Shown in pieces: positions 45,142 to 54,241 of a DNA stretch of 64,000 nucleotides (position 1 is the first letter of the stretch; every line of letters begins with the position of its first letter). The position numbers and the translations under genes were made by a program. The stretch comes from Streptomyces aculeolatus (GTDB lineage: Bacteria > Actinomycetota > Actinomycetes > Streptomycetales > Streptomycetaceae). The stretch lies in assembly GCF_020400605.1 (NCBI RefSeq), contig NZ_JAINRD010000006.1, positions 310,001-374,000 of the forward strand, read 5' to 3'. Under the pieces are notes generated by a model that ran no database searches, was not told the DNA's origin, and saw only the letters and a program-made list of their open reading frames with translations.

Positions 45142-45271
45142 GGCGGCGGCGGACCGATACGGGCCCCGACCCGACCCGACCCGTTCCGACCCCGACCCGT
45201 CCCCTCCCCGAGCCGCCGCCGGCCCGGGCGGCCTCCCCGGCTGCCCGGGCCGGCGGCCGTCCCGGTGCCCC

Positions 45272-46039
45272 TCACAGCTCCACCAGCACCGCCGACGCGT
45301 CGTCGTGCACCTTCCCCCTGCGGTACCTGCTGCGGTCCGCGTCCGCCGCCTCCGCCGCCCGCACCTCCGCCACCACGCCCCGCGGGCCCGCCTTCCGCAC
45401 CCGCTGCATGAGCGCCGCCCAGTCGCCGAAGCCGAACACCTCCGTCCAGCGCGTCATCCCGTCGGTCAGCGCCGCCAGCGCCGCCACCTCCGTACGCGGC
45501 ACGCCGCCCACCACCGCGCGCGCCGCGACCTCCGGGTCGGCGGCGGCGGTGAAGAAGCCGCCCTCCCGGTTGCGCATCTCCTCCGCGGGGCGATCGCGCG
45601 GCAGCCGCGACAGCCGCAGGTCGAGCACCGGGCGCACCGCCCCGTCCGGCCGCTCCAGCAGCAACGCCGCGTCGCACAGCACCAGGTGCTCCACCGTCCC
45701 GCCGTCCCAGCGCGCCGCCGCCACCGTGGCCTGCGGCGTCCGCCGGTGGGTCAGGTCGCAGGCCGGGCCGTGGGCCGCGGCGGTGCGGCGGATGGCCTCC
45801 GCCAGGCAGTCCGCGAGCGGCGCCTCGCGCGCCCCGGCCAGCTCCAGGAACGCGCCGCCGAGCCGGGCCGTGAACCACGGCACCCCGTGGACGCAGCCCG
45901 TGTCCCCGTCCCGCGGCGGCGTCACGCCGTCCAGCACCACCACCGCCCCGCCGGTGCCGGAGGCGGGCAGGGCCACGGCGGCGTAGTCCTCGTTCGGGGC
46001 GGGCGGAGCGGCGGGTTCGCTGGCCAGTTCGATGCGCAT
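45272..46039 (-). CDS. PP2C-like Ser/Thr phosphatase
   Basis: A 255-residue protein with PP2C features: early NEDYAAVAL, metal-binding VVVLDGVTP, LTDGMTRW, and C-terminal HDDASAVLVEL. The first acidic motif is slightly divergent but the metal ligands look present. No membrane segment. It is divergent from the cvnA-like histidine kinase with a 231-base gap. It may reverse Ser/Thr phosphorylation in the conservon pathway, but there is no direct evidence. Confidence 0.8.
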   Translation of the reverse strand: MRIELASEPAAPPAPNEDYAAVALPASGTGGAVVVLDGVTPPRDGDTGCVHGVPWFTARLGGAFLELAGAREAPLADCLAEAIRRTAAAHGPACDLTHRRTPQATVAAARWDGGTVEHLVLCDAALLLERPDGAVRPVLDLRLSRLPRDRPAEEMRNREGGFFTAAADPEVAARAVVGGVPRTEVAALAALTDGMTRWTEVFGFGDWAALMQRVRKAGPRGVVAEVRAAEAADADRSRYRRGKVHDDASAVLVEL

Positions 46040-46270
46040 GATCACAGTCTGCCTGTACGGGCCGTGCGGCCCGCGACGCCGAGCGGACGGCCCGGTGGCC
46101 CCCGGCAAAACATGTTCGCTCTTTCGGGTGAGCGCCGGGGCAAAGTCCGCATGCATAGGACGCCTGCTGCCAAGGTCGACCAGCAGGCCCGAGACGCAAC
46201 CGGACTCAGTCGCAAACAGTCCGAAATGCAAGGACATGGCGCCGCGGGACAAAGAGTCGAAGGAGGGCCA

Positions 46271-48589
46271 TTGCGGACCCCCGTGCAGCCGGACCGACCG
46301 GAGGGCAGGGGCGCCCGGCGCCGCCGCGGTGCGCGCCCCGCGCCGCGCACGTCGCCGCGCGCCAAGGCGGCGTACCTCGTCGTGGGCGCCGCGGTACTCG
46401 CGGCGGGCGCGCCCGCCCTGGTCGGCGCGCTCCGCGCGGTGCGCGCCACGGACCCGGAGACGCGGGCGCGGGCGGCGAGCGCGCTGCAACAGCACGGCGC
46501 GCTGCTGGTGCTGTGCGCCGTGCTGGCCGTGGGCGTCGTCGTGTACGCGACGCGCGGCGTGCACGGCGACGACGCCGCCGACGCGGCGGACGGCCGCGCG
46601 CGGGACCGCGGCGCGCAGGCGGCCGCCGCCGAACTCGCCGCCGTACGCGCGGAGCTGGCGGCGGCGAAGGAGAGCCACGTCGTCGAGCGCGACTCCCTGC
46701 TGCGCGAGCGGGCGGCCCTCGCCGAGCGCATCGGCGGGCTCCAGGCCAGCGTGCAGGGCACGTTCGTCGGCCTGTCGCGCCGCACGCTGGGGCTGGTCGA
46801 GCGCCAACTGTCGTTCATCGACGAGCTGGAGGCGCACGAGCAGGAGCCCGGCACGCTGGAGACCCTCTTCCGGCTCGACCACCTCGCGTCCTGCATGCGC
46901 CGGCACAGCGAGAACCTGCTCGTGCTCGCGGGCGCGGACCACCGCGGCACGCGCCGCGCGAACGTCCCCCTGATCGACGTACTGCGCGCCGCCGTCGGCG
47001 AGATCGAGTCGTACCAGCGCGTGGTCGTCTCCCCGGACGTGCCGCAGGTGCACGTCACGGGCTTCGCCTCCGGCGACGCGAGCCACCTGCTGGCGGAGCT
47101 GCTGGAGAACGCCACGTCGTGCTCGCCGCCCGCGTCCGAAGTGCAGCTGACGGGGCGGCTGCTGGGCACGGGCGACCTGCTGCTCGTCGTACGGGACGAG
47201 GGCATCGGCATCAGCCCGCCGGGCCGCGTGGACGACCTCAACGCCCGGCTCGCCGACGCCGACCCGGGGCCCGCGCCGCGGGAGGCGCTGGGGCTGGGGA
47301 TGTACGTGGTCGCGCGGCTGGCGGCGCGGCACGGGGTGGGCGTGGAACTGCGGCACCGGGACCGGGGGCTGGACGCGGAGGTCCGGCTGCCGGCGCGGCT
47401 GCTGGTGGGCGGTACAGGGAGCGACGCGGAGGGCGGCGCGGTCGGTGGCGGCGGCGCCGGTGCGGCCGCCGGCGGCCGGGCGGCGGGGGCCGGTGAGGCG
47501 GTCGGCGCGATGGGCGCTGCGGACGGCGTTGCCGCCGGTGCCGGTGCCGGTGTGGGTGCCGGTGCCGGTGTGGGTGCGGGCGTCGGTGCCGGTGCGGTGG
47601 GTGGCGGCGGGCAGGCGGCGCCGTTGCCCGGGACTGGCGGTGCGGACGGCGGGCGGCGGACCGCAGCGGCAGAGCACGGCACGCCGCCGGGTCCGGGCAC
47701 GGACACCGGAGCCTCCGACGTACGGCACGGGGGTGCCGCGCCCGTACGGCTCGGGCCGCAGCGCTCCGCCCCGCCGTTCGACGGCGGCGGAGTGCGGCCG
47801 TCGCCGCCGCCGTTCGCGTCGGCCCGGCCCGCCGTCGCGCCGAGGACCGGGGGATGGGTGCGTGCCGAGGCAGGGATGCTGCCGCGGCGCCGACCGGGCG
47901 CGACGGTCGTCGGTGGCGCGGCGGGCGACCCCGCGTCGGCCGCGGGCGGCGGGCTGATCGCCGGGGCGGCGGTGCACGGCGCGGCGCCCGGCGACGCGGT
48001 GCGAGGTGCCGCGGCAACCGGCGCGGTGCCCGGCCGTACCGTCGCCGGTCACCCGGCGCCCGTGCAGGTGCCGGCGGAGTATGCCGGGTCCGGCCACACT
48101 GCCTCCGGCCAGTCGGCGCCCGTGCACGTGGCTGCGGAGCAAGTCGGGTCCGGTCCTCCCGCCTCCGGTCACGCGGCACCCGTGCACGTGGCGGCCGGGC
48201 CCGCCGTCGCCGAGCACACCGGGTCCGCCCGCCCCGGCTCCGGCCACCCCGCGGCCGGTCACCCCGGAACCGGCCCCGCCGCGCTCAGCACCGTCCCGCC
48301 CGCGCGGGCCGCCGGCGGCGCCGCGCCGGCCGGTGCACCGGCCGCCCGCACGCTCGCCCCGCAGCGCGGCGCCGGCGCGGGCTGGTCCGTCCCGCATGCC
48401 GGTGCCACCCCGGCCGCCGGGGTGCGGTCCGTGGTCGCCGTGCCCGCGCAGGCCGAGCGGCGGGGCGTGGACGCGCGCGAAGTGCGGCGGCTGCTCGGCG
48501 GGTTGCAGCAGGGGTCCCGGGACGGGCGGCGCGCCGCCGCCGCCGAGGCCGCGACATGGGACGCGAAGGAGCAGGGAGCGAGTACGTGA
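46271..48589 (+). CDS. cvnA: conservon histidine-kinase-like protein CvnA
   Basis: About 772 residues. TTG 46271 is chosen because AAGGAGG lies just upstream; ATG 46226 is an alternative. Two close membrane helices (about residues 30-52 and 75-97) precede a coiled segment (VVERDSLLRERAALAERIG), a degenerate dimerisation region with ARxSENLLVLAG-like pattern, and HATPase_c motifs (LLAELLENATSCSPP, VRDEGIGISPP, GLGMYVVARLAARHG). The C-terminal 370 residues are low-complexity Gly/Ala/Pro with imperfect repeats. It overlaps cvnB by four bases. CvnA proteins are proposed receptors for small GTPase modules. Confidence 0.88.
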   Translation: MRTPVQPDRPEGRGARRRRGARPAPRTSPRAKAAYLVVGAAVLAAGAPALVGALRAVRATDPETRARAASALQQHGALLVLCAVLAVGVVVYATRGVHGDDAADAADGRARDRGAQAAAAELAAVRAELAAAKESHVVERDSLLRERAALAERIGGLQASVQGTFVGLSRRTLGLVERQLSFIDELEAHEQEPGTLETLFRLDHLASCMRRHSENLLVLAGADHRGTRRANVPLIDVLRAAVGEIESYQRVVVSPDVPQVHVTGFASGDASHLLAELLENATSCSPPASEVQLTGRLLGTGDLLLVVRDEGIGISPPGRVDDLNARLADADPGPAPREALGLGMYVVARLAARHGVGVELRHRDRGLDAEVRLPARLLVGGTGSDAEGGAVGGGGAGAAAGGRAAGAGEAVGAMGAADGVAAGAGAGVGAGAGVGAGVGAGAVGGGGQAAPLPGTGGADGGRRTAAAEHGTPPGPGTDTGASDVRHGGAAPVRLGPQRSAPPFDGGGVRPSPPPFASARPAVAPRTGGWVRAEAGMLPRRRPGATVVGGAAGDPASAAGGGLIAGAAVHGAAPGDAVRGAAATGAVPGRTVAGHPAPVQVPAEYAGSGHTASGQSAPVHVAAEQVGSGPPASGHAAPVHVAAGPAVAEHTGSARPGSGHPAAGHPGTGPAALSTVPPARAAGGAAPAGAPAARTLAPQRGAGAGWSVPHAGATPAAGVRSVVAVPAQAERRGVDAREVRRLLGGLQQGSRDGRRAAAAEAATWDAKEQGAST

Positions 48590-49005
48590 ACAGCGCACAG
48601 GACCACCGGGACACCATCAGCAGCCTGCGGTGGATGCTCGACAACTTCACCGCGGAGGTGCCCGGCGTACGGTCCGTGGTCGTCGTCTCCGTCGACGGGC
48701 TGCCCCTCCTCGCCGCCCCGCCGCAGTCCGCGTCGGCCGGTGAGCAACTGGCCACCGTGGTCTCCGGCATCGGCGGGCTGACCAACGGGGCCGCGGACGT
48801 CATGGACGCCGGCCGGGTGAAGCAGACGATGGTGGCGATGGCGGACGGCTGCCTGGTCGTGATGCAGGCCGGCGACGGCTCGCTGCTCGGTGTGCTGACC
48901 GAGCCGGACTGCGATCTGAGCGTCGCGGCGTACCACATGGAGCTGTTCGTCGGCCGCGTCGGCCACGTGCTCACCCCGGGCCTGCGCGGCGAGCTGACCG
49001 GCTGA
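48586..49005 (+). CDS. cvnB: roadblock/LC7-domain protein CvnB
   Basis: A 139-residue roadblock/LC7 protein: LRWMLDNFTAEVPGVRSVVVVSVDGLPLLA, ATVVSGIGGLTNGAADVM and GSLLGVLTEPDCDLSVAAYHMELFVGRVG, read in parts. GTG at 48586 overlaps the cvnA stop. In complete conservons cvnC (DUF742) and the GTPase cvnD follow; here the next gene is an unrelated minus-strand NlpC/P60 gene. The module is therefore an orphan cvnAB or must work with a GTPase encoded elsewhere. Confidence 0.93.
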   Translation: MNSAQDHRDTISSLRWMLDNFTAEVPGVRSVVVVSVDGLPLLAAPPQSASAGEQLATVVSGIGGLTNGAADVMDAGRVKQTMVAMADGCLVVMQAGDGSLLGVLTEPDCDLSVAAYHMELFVGRVGHVLTPGLRGELTG

Positions 49006-49017
49006 GCGGAGCCGCCG

Positions 49018-50262
49018 TCAGCCGGGCCGTACGGCGCCGCGCAGCGGGCGGACGGTGACGGGGACGACGCGTACCCGCTGCCCCGTGCGCGGCGCCTCCA
49101 CCACCCGGCCGCTCCCCAGGTAGAGCGCGACGTGCGAGGCGTCGCGGTGGTACACGACGATGTCGCCCGGCCGCATCCGGGTGAGCGGCACCCGGCGCAG
49201 CTCCCGCCACTGGCTCCGCGCCGTACGCGGGATGCGGACGCCCGCCTCCCGCCACGCCCGCTGCGTGAGCCCGGAGGAGTCGAAGGCCCGCGGCCCGCCC
49301 GCGCCCGCGCGGTACGGCTTGCCGACCTGGTCGAGGGCGTACGAGACGGCCCGCCGCCCGGCGCGCGACGGCTCCCGGTCCGCGCCGGCCCACGCCCCCG
49401 GCTTCCGGGCCCGTTCCGTACCGCCGGAGGTGCCGTCCGGCGTGCCGCCGGAGGACGGGCGCGCCCCGCCCGGCTTGCCGTCCGCCACCGCGCCCGCCCC
49501 GCCGCCGTCCTCCCCGGCCGGCGCCATCAGGTCCCGCCGCTCCTCCTCCGCCCCGCGCAGCTCCAGCCGGTCCAGCGCCGCCAGCTTCGCCGGCGTCAGC
49601 TCCGCCAGCGCGTCCGCCACCTCGGCCAGCCGGTCGTCCACCCGGTCCCGGCGCCGCTTCCGCTCGCCCGCCAGCTCCCGCTGCCGTGCCAGCGCCTTGC
49701 GCGACGAGCCGGTCAGCGCGTCGAGGCGTTCGGCGCCGGACTCCAGCCGGGTCACGACGGCGGCCTGGTTGCCGACGGCGCGGCTGATGACCTGCTTCCG
49801 GTCGAGCGCGGTCTCCGTGTCGCGGGCGACGAGGAGTTGCAGGTACGGGGCGAGGCCGGGGCCCCGGTACTGGGCGCGGGCGAGGAGCCCGGCGCGGCGG
49901 CGCGCGGTGGCCAGGCCGGCGCGGGTGTCGGCGAGGTCGCCGGCGAGTCTGGCGGTCTCGGCGCGTACGTCCTCTAGGTCCTCCGCGGTCGCGTGGTACG
50001 CCTCGGTGGCGCGCTCGGCCTGGCCGTGGAGGGTCTGGAGCCGGGTGAGCAGCTCGCCGAGCGGGGCGTCGGCCGCGTCACCCGCGTCGGCGGCATCGGC
50101 GGCGTCAGCCGTGTCGGCCGGCTCGGCCGCGTCGGCCGCGCTCCCCCTGCCCGGTGCATCCGGTACGTCCGGCACAGGGGCCGCGTCGGCGGGCAGGGCC
50201 AGCACGGTGGCCAGGAGGACGGCGGTGGCGGCGGTGAGGGCGGAGCGGGGGGTGCGCGACAT
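49018..50262 (-). CDS. NlpC/P60-domain protein, catalytic Cys replaced by Ser
   Basis: A 414-residue secreted protein. Signal peptide about residues 1-28. A coiled-coil region (about 65-225) resembles RipA/PcsB-type hydrolase regulators. The C-terminal NlpC/P60 domain (about 305-414) has the expected YALDQVGKPYRAG, GDIVVYHRDASHVALYLG with the His, and VVEAP. The nucleophile motif, normally FDCSGL, reads FDSSGL: Ser329, codon TCC at 49276-49278. It is therefore probably inactive or a regulatory pseudoenzyme, unless the Ser can substitute. Start and frame are otherwise intact. Confidence 0.92.
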   Translation of the reverse strand: MSRTPRSALTAATAVLLATVLALPADAAPVPDVPDAPGRGSAADAAEPADTADAADAADAGDAADAPLGELLTRLQTLHGQAERATEAYHATAEDLEDVRAETARLAGDLADTRAGLATARRRAGLLARAQYRGPGLAPYLQLLVARDTETALDRKQVISRAVGNQAAVVTRLESGAERLDALTGSSRKALARQRELAGERKRRRDRVDDRLAEVADALAELTPAKLAALDRLELRGAEEERRDLMAPAGEDGGGAGAVADGKPGGARPSSGGTPDGTSGGTERARKPGAWAGADREPSRAGRRAVSYALDQVGKPYRAGAGGPRAFDSSGLTQRAWREAGVRIPRTARSQWRELRRVPLTRMRPGDIVVYHRDASHVALYLGSGRVVEAPRTGQRVRVVPVTVRPLRGAVRPG

Positions 50263-50327
50263 GTACGCAAGGCTGCCCCCGCCGCCACCGCATTCCGGTC
50301 AGAACTGGGCGAAACCGAGTAATACCA

Positions 50328-50609
50328 TCACCCGTGAGGATTGACATCCCGGCGGCGCGACCAGGGCCACTTGCGCCGCTCGGGCACCCCTTCCGGGTCG
50401 TACGCGTACACCCATCCCCGCGGAAGCTTCAGCCGCGGGGTGAGGTTCGCCGGCTCCAGCCGGTAGACGTGCACCGTCGGCGGGCCGCCCGCGGGGTCGG
50501 GCACCGGCACCTCGTACACCTTCGGCGGCCGGCCCGTGGCGCCCACGTGCACGGCGAGCGTGCGGCCGTCCAGCGGGCCGCCGACGAACGCCGTGTCCTC
50601 CGCGCGCAC
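50328..50609 (-). CDS. small conserved protein of unknown function
   Basis: A 93-residue protein beginning [23 protein letters not shown], with a Tyr/Pro-rich centre ([21 protein letters not shown]) and a basic end ([11 protein letters not shown]). The GTG at 50609 lies four bases after the TetR stop, so it is operon-borne. No family recognised beyond similarity to small actinobacterial proteins with an FVGGPLDG start. It may be a TetR-cotranscribed accessory. Confidence 0.78.
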   Translation of the reverse strand: MRAEDTAFVGGPLDGRTLAVHVGATGRPPKVYEVPVPDPAGGPPTVHVYRLEPANLTPRLKLPRGWVYAYDPEGVPERRKWPWSRRRDVNPHG

Positions 50610-50613
50610 GGCG

Positions 50614-51378
50614 TCAGCCCTCGCCGAGCAGGTGGGCGGCGTCGGGCAGGAAGGGCGCGATCCGGCGTACGAGGTCGCCCGCGGGCCCGTCCGCCGTCTC
50701 CAGCGCCAGCGCCCGCCGCAGCACCCCGCCGCACTCCTCGTCGCCCGCGGCGGTGGCGACCAGCAGTGCGATGAAGTGGTCGACGAGCCAGCCGCGCAGC
50801 TCGGGCAGCGGCGGCTGCTTGCCCTCGTCCAGCCAGATCAGCGACGCGCCCTCGACCGCCGTGATCCACGTGCGGATCATGGTCAGCAGCCGGTGGCCGG
50901 GCTCGGGGACCTCGATGTGCAGCAGGATCTGCTCGGCGGCGGAGCGGCGGACCTCGTCCACGATGGCGGTGGTGCGGCTGGTCTGGACGACGCTGCCGCC
51001 CTGCAGCAGCGCCTTGAAGCCGGCGTCGTGCTCGTCGACGAAGCCGAGGTAGCTGTCCAGGGCACGGGTGAGGCGCTGGGTGAGCGGGCCCTGCTGGGGC
51101 TGGCGGAAGCACAGCTCCAGCTCGTCGGCGGCGCTGCGCAGGGCGGCCTCGTAGAGCTGCTGCTTGCCGCCGGGAAAGTAGCGGTAGACCAGCGGGCGGG
51201 AGACCTCCGCGGCGGCGGCGACGTCGTCGAGCGAGACGTCCTCCGGGGCGCGGTGGGCGAAGAGGCCGAGGGCGGCGGCGAGCAGCTGGCTGCGGCGCTG
51301 GGAGACGCTCAGCCTGCGGTACGCGACCGCCGGCTGGGGCGCGGCGGGGCGGGCTCCCCGGTCGGACGCGGTGCTCAT
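50614..51378 (-). CDS. TetR-family regulator
   Basis: A 254-residue TetR protein. The helix-turn-helix lies at about residues 20-65 ([40 protein letters not shown]). The rest is the helical ligand-binding domain ([32 protein letters not shown]). The ATG at 51378 is chosen. It lies 100 bases downstream of the AurF-like oxygenase on the same strand, so it probably belongs to that operon and may regulate it. Confidence 0.93.
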   Translation of the reverse strand: MSTASDRGARPAAPQPAVAYRRLSVSQRRSQLLAAALGLFAHRAPEDVSLDDVAAAAEVSRPLVYRYFPGGKQQLYEAALRSAADELELCFRQPQQGPLTQRLTRALDSYLGFVDEHDAGFKALLQGGSVVQTSRTTAIVDEVRRSAAEQILLHIEVPEPGHRLLTMIRTWITAVEGASLIWLDEGKQPPLPELRGWLVDHFIALLVATAAGDEECGGVLRRALALETADGPAGDLVRRIAPFLPDAAHLLGEG

Positions 51379-51478
51379 GTCCGGCAGCGTAGCCCGCCCG
51401 GCCGGCCCGCGGGGGCCCGGGCCGTCCGGGTCCCGTACGACCTGCTCGTACGCGTCCCGCCGCACTCCGCCGGCCCGC

Positions 51479-52408
51479 TCAGGCCAGCAGGCCGGAGCTG
51501 CGCCACAGCCTGCGCCCGACCCCCTGCAGCACCCCGATGTCGTCGAGGAAGTCCGTCAGCCGCTTCGCGCCGGTCTGCATCACCTCGCGCCGGTGCGGGC
51601 TGGCCTTCACCTGCGCCACCGCCTCCGCGCGGTTCAGGCCCGCGTCCGTGTACACCTGCGGGTTGACGAAGGACACGGAGAACACCCGCGCCGCCTCACC
51701 GGAGGTGAGCCGGGTGAAGTTCCGCTCCCAGCGCGGCGCGGTGAGCATCTGCCGGCGCAGCTCCTCGCGCGCGTACCGGACGTGCCGCGCCTCTTCGACG
51801 ACGTGGATCCGGGTCACGCCGCGCACCAGCGTCTGGACCCGCTCGTCGGGGAAGACCAGCCGCTGCATCCAGTCGAGGATCTCCTCGCCGAGGAGGGTCG
51901 CGGTGAAGGAACCGGGGGTGGTGGAGACGGTCTTGAGGATGCGCGCGAGGTTGTGGTGGAAGCGGGAGACCGGGTACGGCTCCGCGCCGCCCTTGGTGAT
52001 CATCCGGGCGAACATCATCGAGTGCCGGCACTCGTCGGCTATCTCGGTGAGCGCGTAGCGCACGTGGTTGCTCGTGACCGGCTTGTCGTAGATGTGCCGC
52101 ACGAGCAGCTGCATGAGGATGATCTCGAACCAGATGCCCAGCGAGGCCAGCGACGCCGCCTCCAGCCGGGCCAGTTCCTTCTGCTGCTCCTCGGACATCC
52201 GCCGCCACATGGGGGTGTCGTAGAGGGAGACCAGCTCGGGCGGCCAGAACCACTTGTCTTCCTCGATCGGCGCGTCCCAGTCCAGCTCCTTGTCCGGGTC
52301 GAAGGAGTGCTTCTCCGACGCCGCGAGGAGCCGTTCCGCGACCTTCTCGCGGTCCTTGAGCGGGCCCAGCGCGTCCGTGAGCGCGAGGTGCCCCGTCGTC
52401 GTGGTCAT
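51479..52408 (-). CDS. AurF-like diiron N-oxygenase
   Basis: A 309-residue diiron protein of the AurF type. Iron-ligand motifs are visible as LTEIADECRHSMMFA (ExxxH spacing) and IHVVEEARHVRYA (EExxH), with an earlier Glu near residue 105. AurF oxidises p-aminobenzoate to p-nitrobenzoate in aureothin synthesis. Here no polyketide genes are near, so the substrate is likely another amine or fatty compound. The operon continues with the TetR gene. No signal peptide. Confidence 0.85.
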   Translation of the reverse strand: MTTTTGHLALTDALGPLKDREKVAERLLAASEKHSFDPDKELDWDAPIEEDKWFWPPELVSLYDTPMWRRMSEEQQKELARLEAASLASLGIWFEIILMQLLVRHIYDKPVTSNHVRYALTEIADECRHSMMFARMITKGGAEPYPVSRFHHNLARILKTVSTTPGSFTATLLGEEILDWMQRLVFPDERVQTLVRGVTRIHVVEEARHVRYAREELRRQMLTAPRWERNFTRLTSGEAARVFSVSFVNPQVYTDAGLNRAEAVAQVKASPHRREVMQTGAKRLTDFLDDIGVLQGVGRRLWRSSGLLA

Positions 52409-52543
52409 CGCGTCTCCTGGGAGAGTTACCGGCGGTCACCTCTTATGAGACAGCTTGTCAGCAAGCCCGTCAATGCCCTCGACGCGTTTGGTTGACGCGC
52501 GGGTAACGTGGCCCCGACGCGGCCAACCGCCGGGCGGCGGGCG

Positions 52544-52708
52544 TCAGTCGACGGTGACGATGCAGGTGACCCGGCCGTGGGAGCGCTCGGCCTGCTCCTC
52601 GCACTCCTCCCGGTCCGCCTCGCTGCTGGAGGCCAGGAGCCAGAAGACGGCGCCGCCGACGAGGAGGAAGACCAGGCCGATGACGATGCCGATCAGGATG
52701 TCCTTCAC
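52544..52708 (-). CDS. small single-pass membrane protein
   Basis: A 54-residue protein with an N-terminal membrane helix (about residues 4-26: ILIGIVIGLVFLLVGGAVFW) and an acidic tail with two cysteines (EECEEQAERSHGRVTCIV). GTG start at 52708. It lies just downstream of the FtsW-PBP pair on the same strand and might be cotranscribed. Function unknown. It was too short for usual cut-offs, but length and codon bias support it. Confidence 0.65.
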   Translation of the reverse strand: MKDILIGIVIGLVFLLVGGAVFWLLASSSEADREECEEQAERSHGRVTCIVTVD

Positions 52709-52786
52709 GGCGGCCAGCGTAGAAGCGCGCCGGGGGAGCGGTCCCCGGCTCCGTACGGACCCAACGGCCGCTGCCGCGCGCCCGGT

Positions 52787-54241
52787 TCAGCGCAGCGCCG
52801 CCCGCATCACCCCGCGCGCGACCGGTGCCGCGCTGCCGCCGCCGCTGATGTCCGCGCGGTCCGCCTCCGCGTCCTCCACGACCACCGCCACCGCCACCCC
52901 CGGCACGGCGGTCCGCGGCTTCTGCGCCCAGGAGATGAACCAGGCGTACGGGCTCTCGGAGTTGTCCACCCCGTGCTGCGCCGTGCCCGTCTTGCCGCCG
53001 ACCGTCAGCCCGTCGATCGCCGCGAGGCCGCCGGTGCCGTCGGTGACCGCGTCGATCATCATCTGCCGCAGCAGCGCCGCCGTCCCCGGGTTCATCGGCG
53101 TCTCCTCGTACGCCGGCCGCGTCCGCGCCACCGTCTCGCCGCCGGCGTCCGCGAGCCGGTCCACCAGGTAAGGGCGCATCGACCGGCCGCCGTTGGCGAT
53201 CGTCGCCGCGACCCGCGCCATCTGCAGCGGCGTCGCCCGGGTGTCGTACTGCCCGATGGCCGACAGCGCGACCTGCGCCGGGTCCATGCGCGTGTTGACG
53301 TGGCTCGGCAGCACGGGGGAGGGGAGGGAGAGCCCGCCGTCGTTGAAGCCGAACGCCTCCGCGGTCTCCACGATCTGCTCGGTGCCGACCGTCGCGCCGA
53401 GCTTCGCGAACACCGTGTTGCACGACTCCGCGAACGCCTCCCGCAGGGGCGCGTCGGCGCAGCCGCTGGACTCGTTGCGCAGCAGGGTGGTGCTGCCGAT
53501 GAGCCGGTACGGGCTCGGGGTGCGGGTCGGCGCGTCGATGTCGGTGACGACGCCGGACTCCAGCGCCGCCACCGCCGTGATCACCTTGAACGTGGAGCCG
53601 GGCGGATACGTCTGCCGGATCGCCCGGTTGAGGAGCGGCTGGGCGGGGTCGGCGGTGAGGCGGTCCCAGGCCAGTGTGGTGGCGGGGGAGTTGCCGGAGA
53701 GCAGCGCGGGGTCGTAGCCGGGGGTGCTGACCAGCGCGAGGACGCGGCCGGTGGCGGGTTCGAGGGCGACGACGGCGCCCTTGCGGCCCCGCAGGGCGCG
53801 GAACGCGGCCTTCTGCACGGCCGGTACGACGGTGGTGTGCACCTGGCCGCCGGGCTGGCGGCTGCGGGTGAGGTCGCCCCAGAGCGGCAGCGGGGCGAGC
53901 CGGCCGTCGGTGCCGGCGAGGACGCCGTCCTCGGTGTCTTCGAGGAGGGTGGCGCCGTAGAGCTGGGAGGCGAAGCCGGTGACGGGGGCGTAGAGGCGGC
54001 CGTCGGTGTACGAGCGCTCGTAGCGCAGGCCCTGGCGGGTGTCGGCGGAGCCGGTGAGGCGGCGGCCCGCGGCGTAGATGTCGCCGCGGGGCTGGGCGTA
54101 GCGCTCCAGGGCGTGCCGGCGGTTGGCGGGGTTGGCGTCGTACTCGGGGGCGTTGAGCACCTGGACGCGGGCGGCGCCGAGGAGGAGGGCGAGGAAGAGC
54201 AGGAGGCTGCAGGCGGCGGCGATGCGGGTGTTGCGGATCAC
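52787..54241 (-). CDS. class B penicillin-binding protein (PbpA/FtsI-like transpeptidase)
   Basis: A 484-residue PBP. One N-terminal membrane helix (about residues 6-26). Transpeptidase motifs are intact: SxxK in PPGSTFKVI, SxN in ESCNTVFAK, and KTG in VGGKTGTAQHG. The GTG at 54241 overlaps the FtsW/RodA gene by four bases. It forms a SEDS-bPBP pair, the unit that polymerises and cross-links peptidoglycan. From memory this matches SCO5301, near lon in S. coelicolor, and is a paralogue of the main division pair. Confidence 0.95.
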   Translation of the reverse strand: MIRNTRIAAACSLLLFLALLLGAARVQVLNAPEYDANPANRRHALERYAQPRGDIYAAGRRLTGSADTRQGLRYERSYTDGRLYAPVTGFASQLYGATLLEDTEDGVLAGTDGRLAPLPLWGDLTRSRQPGGQVHTTVVPAVQKAAFRALRGRKGAVVALEPATGRVLALVSTPGYDPALLSGNSPATTLAWDRLTADPAQPLLNRAIRQTYPPGSTFKVITAVAALESGVVTDIDAPTRTPSPYRLIGSTTLLRNESSGCADAPLREAFAESCNTVFAKLGATVGTEQIVETAEAFGFNDGGLSLPSPVLPSHVNTRMDPAQVALSAIGQYDTRATPLQMARVAATIANGGRSMRPYLVDRLADAGGETVARTRPAYEETPMNPGTAALLRQMMIDAVTDGTGGLAAIDGLTVGGKTGTAQHGVDNSESPYAWFISWAQKPRTAVPGVAVAVVVEDAEADRADISGGGSAAPVARGVMRAALR

